DNA from: Alphaproteobacteria bacterium
GTDB taxonomy: Bacteria; Pseudomonadota; Alphaproteobacteria; Sphingomonadales; Emcibacteraceae
Direction of reading: 5' to 3'
Assembly: GCA_030432815.1 (NCBI GenBank)
Contig: JAUILB010000003.1
Coordinates: 1-25,833, forward strand
Length of the DNA: 25,833 bases
Shown: positions 25,036-25,833 of the stretch, piece by piece
How positions within the stretch are numbered: the first letter of the stretch is position 1
Layout of the letters: each line of letters opens with the position of its first letter
Notes under the pieces: generated by a model
The model's input: only the letters and a program-made list of their open reading frames with translations
Told to the model about the DNA's origin: nothing
The model's database searches: none
Program-made: the position numbers and the translations under genes

Positions 25036-25833
25036 ATGAAAGTGATCGTCTGTGGTGCGGGACAGGTGGGGTTTAATATTGCCCGCCATCTTGCTCATGA
25101 ACACAATGATGTGACCGTTATTGATCGTTCGGAAGAACTTATCAATAAAGTTAGAAATTCGCTCGATGTCCATGCCCTTGTTGGATATGCATCCTATCCT
25201 GACTTATTGGAAAGTGCAGGTGCAGAAGATGCCGATATGATCATTGCCGTTACTTTGTTCGATGAGGTTAATATTGTTGCGTGTCAGGTAGCGCATTCAT
25301 TATTCAATGTTCCCACAAAAATTGCGAGGATCAGGGCGCAAAATTATCTTAATCCCGAATGGGGGGCATTGTTCAGCCGGGATCATATGCCCATCGACGT
25401 TATAATTTCACCTGAAATTGAAGTGGCAAAAGCAGCAATAAACAGACTTCAGGTACCTGGCGCAACAGATATGATAAGGTTTGCGGATGATAGAATCTGG
25501 GTGGTGGGTACTAAACTTGATGAAGACTGTCCTGTTGTTGATACACCGCTGCGCCAGTTAACAGAACTTTTTCCTGATTTAAATATCGTGGTATGCGGGA
25601 TACTTCGTAATGGAAAATTGATTGTGCCATCCGGGGATGATCATCTTCTGGTGGGTGATCTGATTTATATAGCATCGGAAAAAACGCATGTCAGCAGAGC
25701 TCTTACAGTATTTGGCCATGAAGAAGAAGAAGTGAAAAATGTTGTAATTGTTGGTGGTGGTAACGTTGGAGAATTTCTAAGCGAACAGCTTGTGGAAAGT
25801 GATAGCAAGTTCAAGATAAAAATAATTGAAAGA
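25036..25833 (+). CDS. trkA: Trk potassium uptake protein TrkA (3' end outside window)
   Basis: The first 266 residues of TrkA are present and the frame is open to the end of the window. The N-terminal RCK domain has the nucleotide-binding motif KVIVCGAGQVGFNIARHL and the acidic turn VTVIDRSEE. A TrkA_C domain follows (about 143-225, including LIVPSGDDHLLVGDLIYIAS), and the second RCK domain begins at NVVIVGGGNVGEFLSEQL. TrkA is the cytoplasmic NAD(H)-binding regulatory subunit of the TrkH/G potassium channel. GAGAGGAAC provides a strong ribosome binding site six bases before the ATG. It begins 25 bases after ntrX, matching the alphaproteobacterial order ntrBC-ntrYX-trkA (often followed by hfq and hflX, beyond this window). 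Confidence 0.95.
   Translation, partial: MKVIVCGAGQVGFNIARHLAHEHNDVTVIDRSEELINKVRNSLDVHALVGYASYPDLLESAGAEDADMIIAVTLFDEVNIVACQVAHSLFNVPTKIARIRAQNYLNPEWGALFSRDHMPIDVIISPEIEVAKAAINRLQVPGATDMIRFADDRIWVVGTKLDEDCPVVDTPLRQLTELFPDLNIVVCGILRNGKLIVPSGDDHLLVGDLIYIASEKTHVSRALTVFGHEEEEVKNVVIVGGGNVGEFLSEQLVESDSKFKIKIIER

Overview
The window looks like a chromosomal segment from an alphaproteobacterium of low-to-moderate GC. The strongest evidence is the right half, where dusB (nifR3), ntrB, ntrC, ntrY, ntrX and trkA run in one direction, opposite a bifunctional ispDF gene followed by pgpA and cinA. Fused IspDF and the dusB-ntrBC-ntrYX-trkA order are typical of Alphaproteobacteria. I cannot name a genus. 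No tRNA, rRNA, CRISPR array, insertion sequence or transposase was seen.

Left region, about 1-4100, is loose and accessory in character. It holds the 3' end of a membrane O-acyltransferase with a periplasmic SGNH domain. A decayed monothiol glutaredoxin (GrxD) remnant with its own terminator follows, then a solitary cytochrome b561-type membrane protein. Last is an AT-rich orphan gene with a DUF3883/NOV_C nuclease-like domain, flanked by two related imperfect palindromes.

Middle region, about 4100-10210, holds two metabolic modules. The first is a divergent unit: a TetR-family regulator on the + strand faces a pyridoxamine-phosphate-oxidase-like flavoprotein and a dihydrolipoamide-dehydrogenase/MerA-like disulfide reductase on the - strand. 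Their shared intergenic carries two near-identical 22-bp operator-like palindromes, one per promoter. The second is a two-subunit molybdenum hydroxylase of the xanthine dehydrogenase family, with a Tat-exported large subunit and a [2Fe-2S] small subunit but no FAD subunit.

From about 10370 to 15010 lies the tesA/ybbA/ybbP-type locus. A secreted SGNH hydrolase, here an in-frame fusion of two complete domains, diverges from an ABC ATPase and a large FtsX-like permease. The - strand operon ispDF, DUF1801, pgpA, cinA (17569 to 15006) follows with almost no spacing, and its end overlaps the permease stop. The divergent + strand cluster dusB-ntrB-ntrC-ntrY-ntrX-trkA fills the rest and runs off the window. 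ntrY has a perfect 20-bp palindrome in front of it, suggesting separate control of ntrYX. NtrX lacks the GAFTGA sigma-54 loop that NtrC retains.

I did not find a clearly new multi-gene system. The items most worth a second look are the TetR/flavoprotein/disulfide-reductase module with its paired operators, the DUF3883 gene with a substituted catalytic glutamate between related repeats, the tandem SGNH protein, and the ntrY palindrome.
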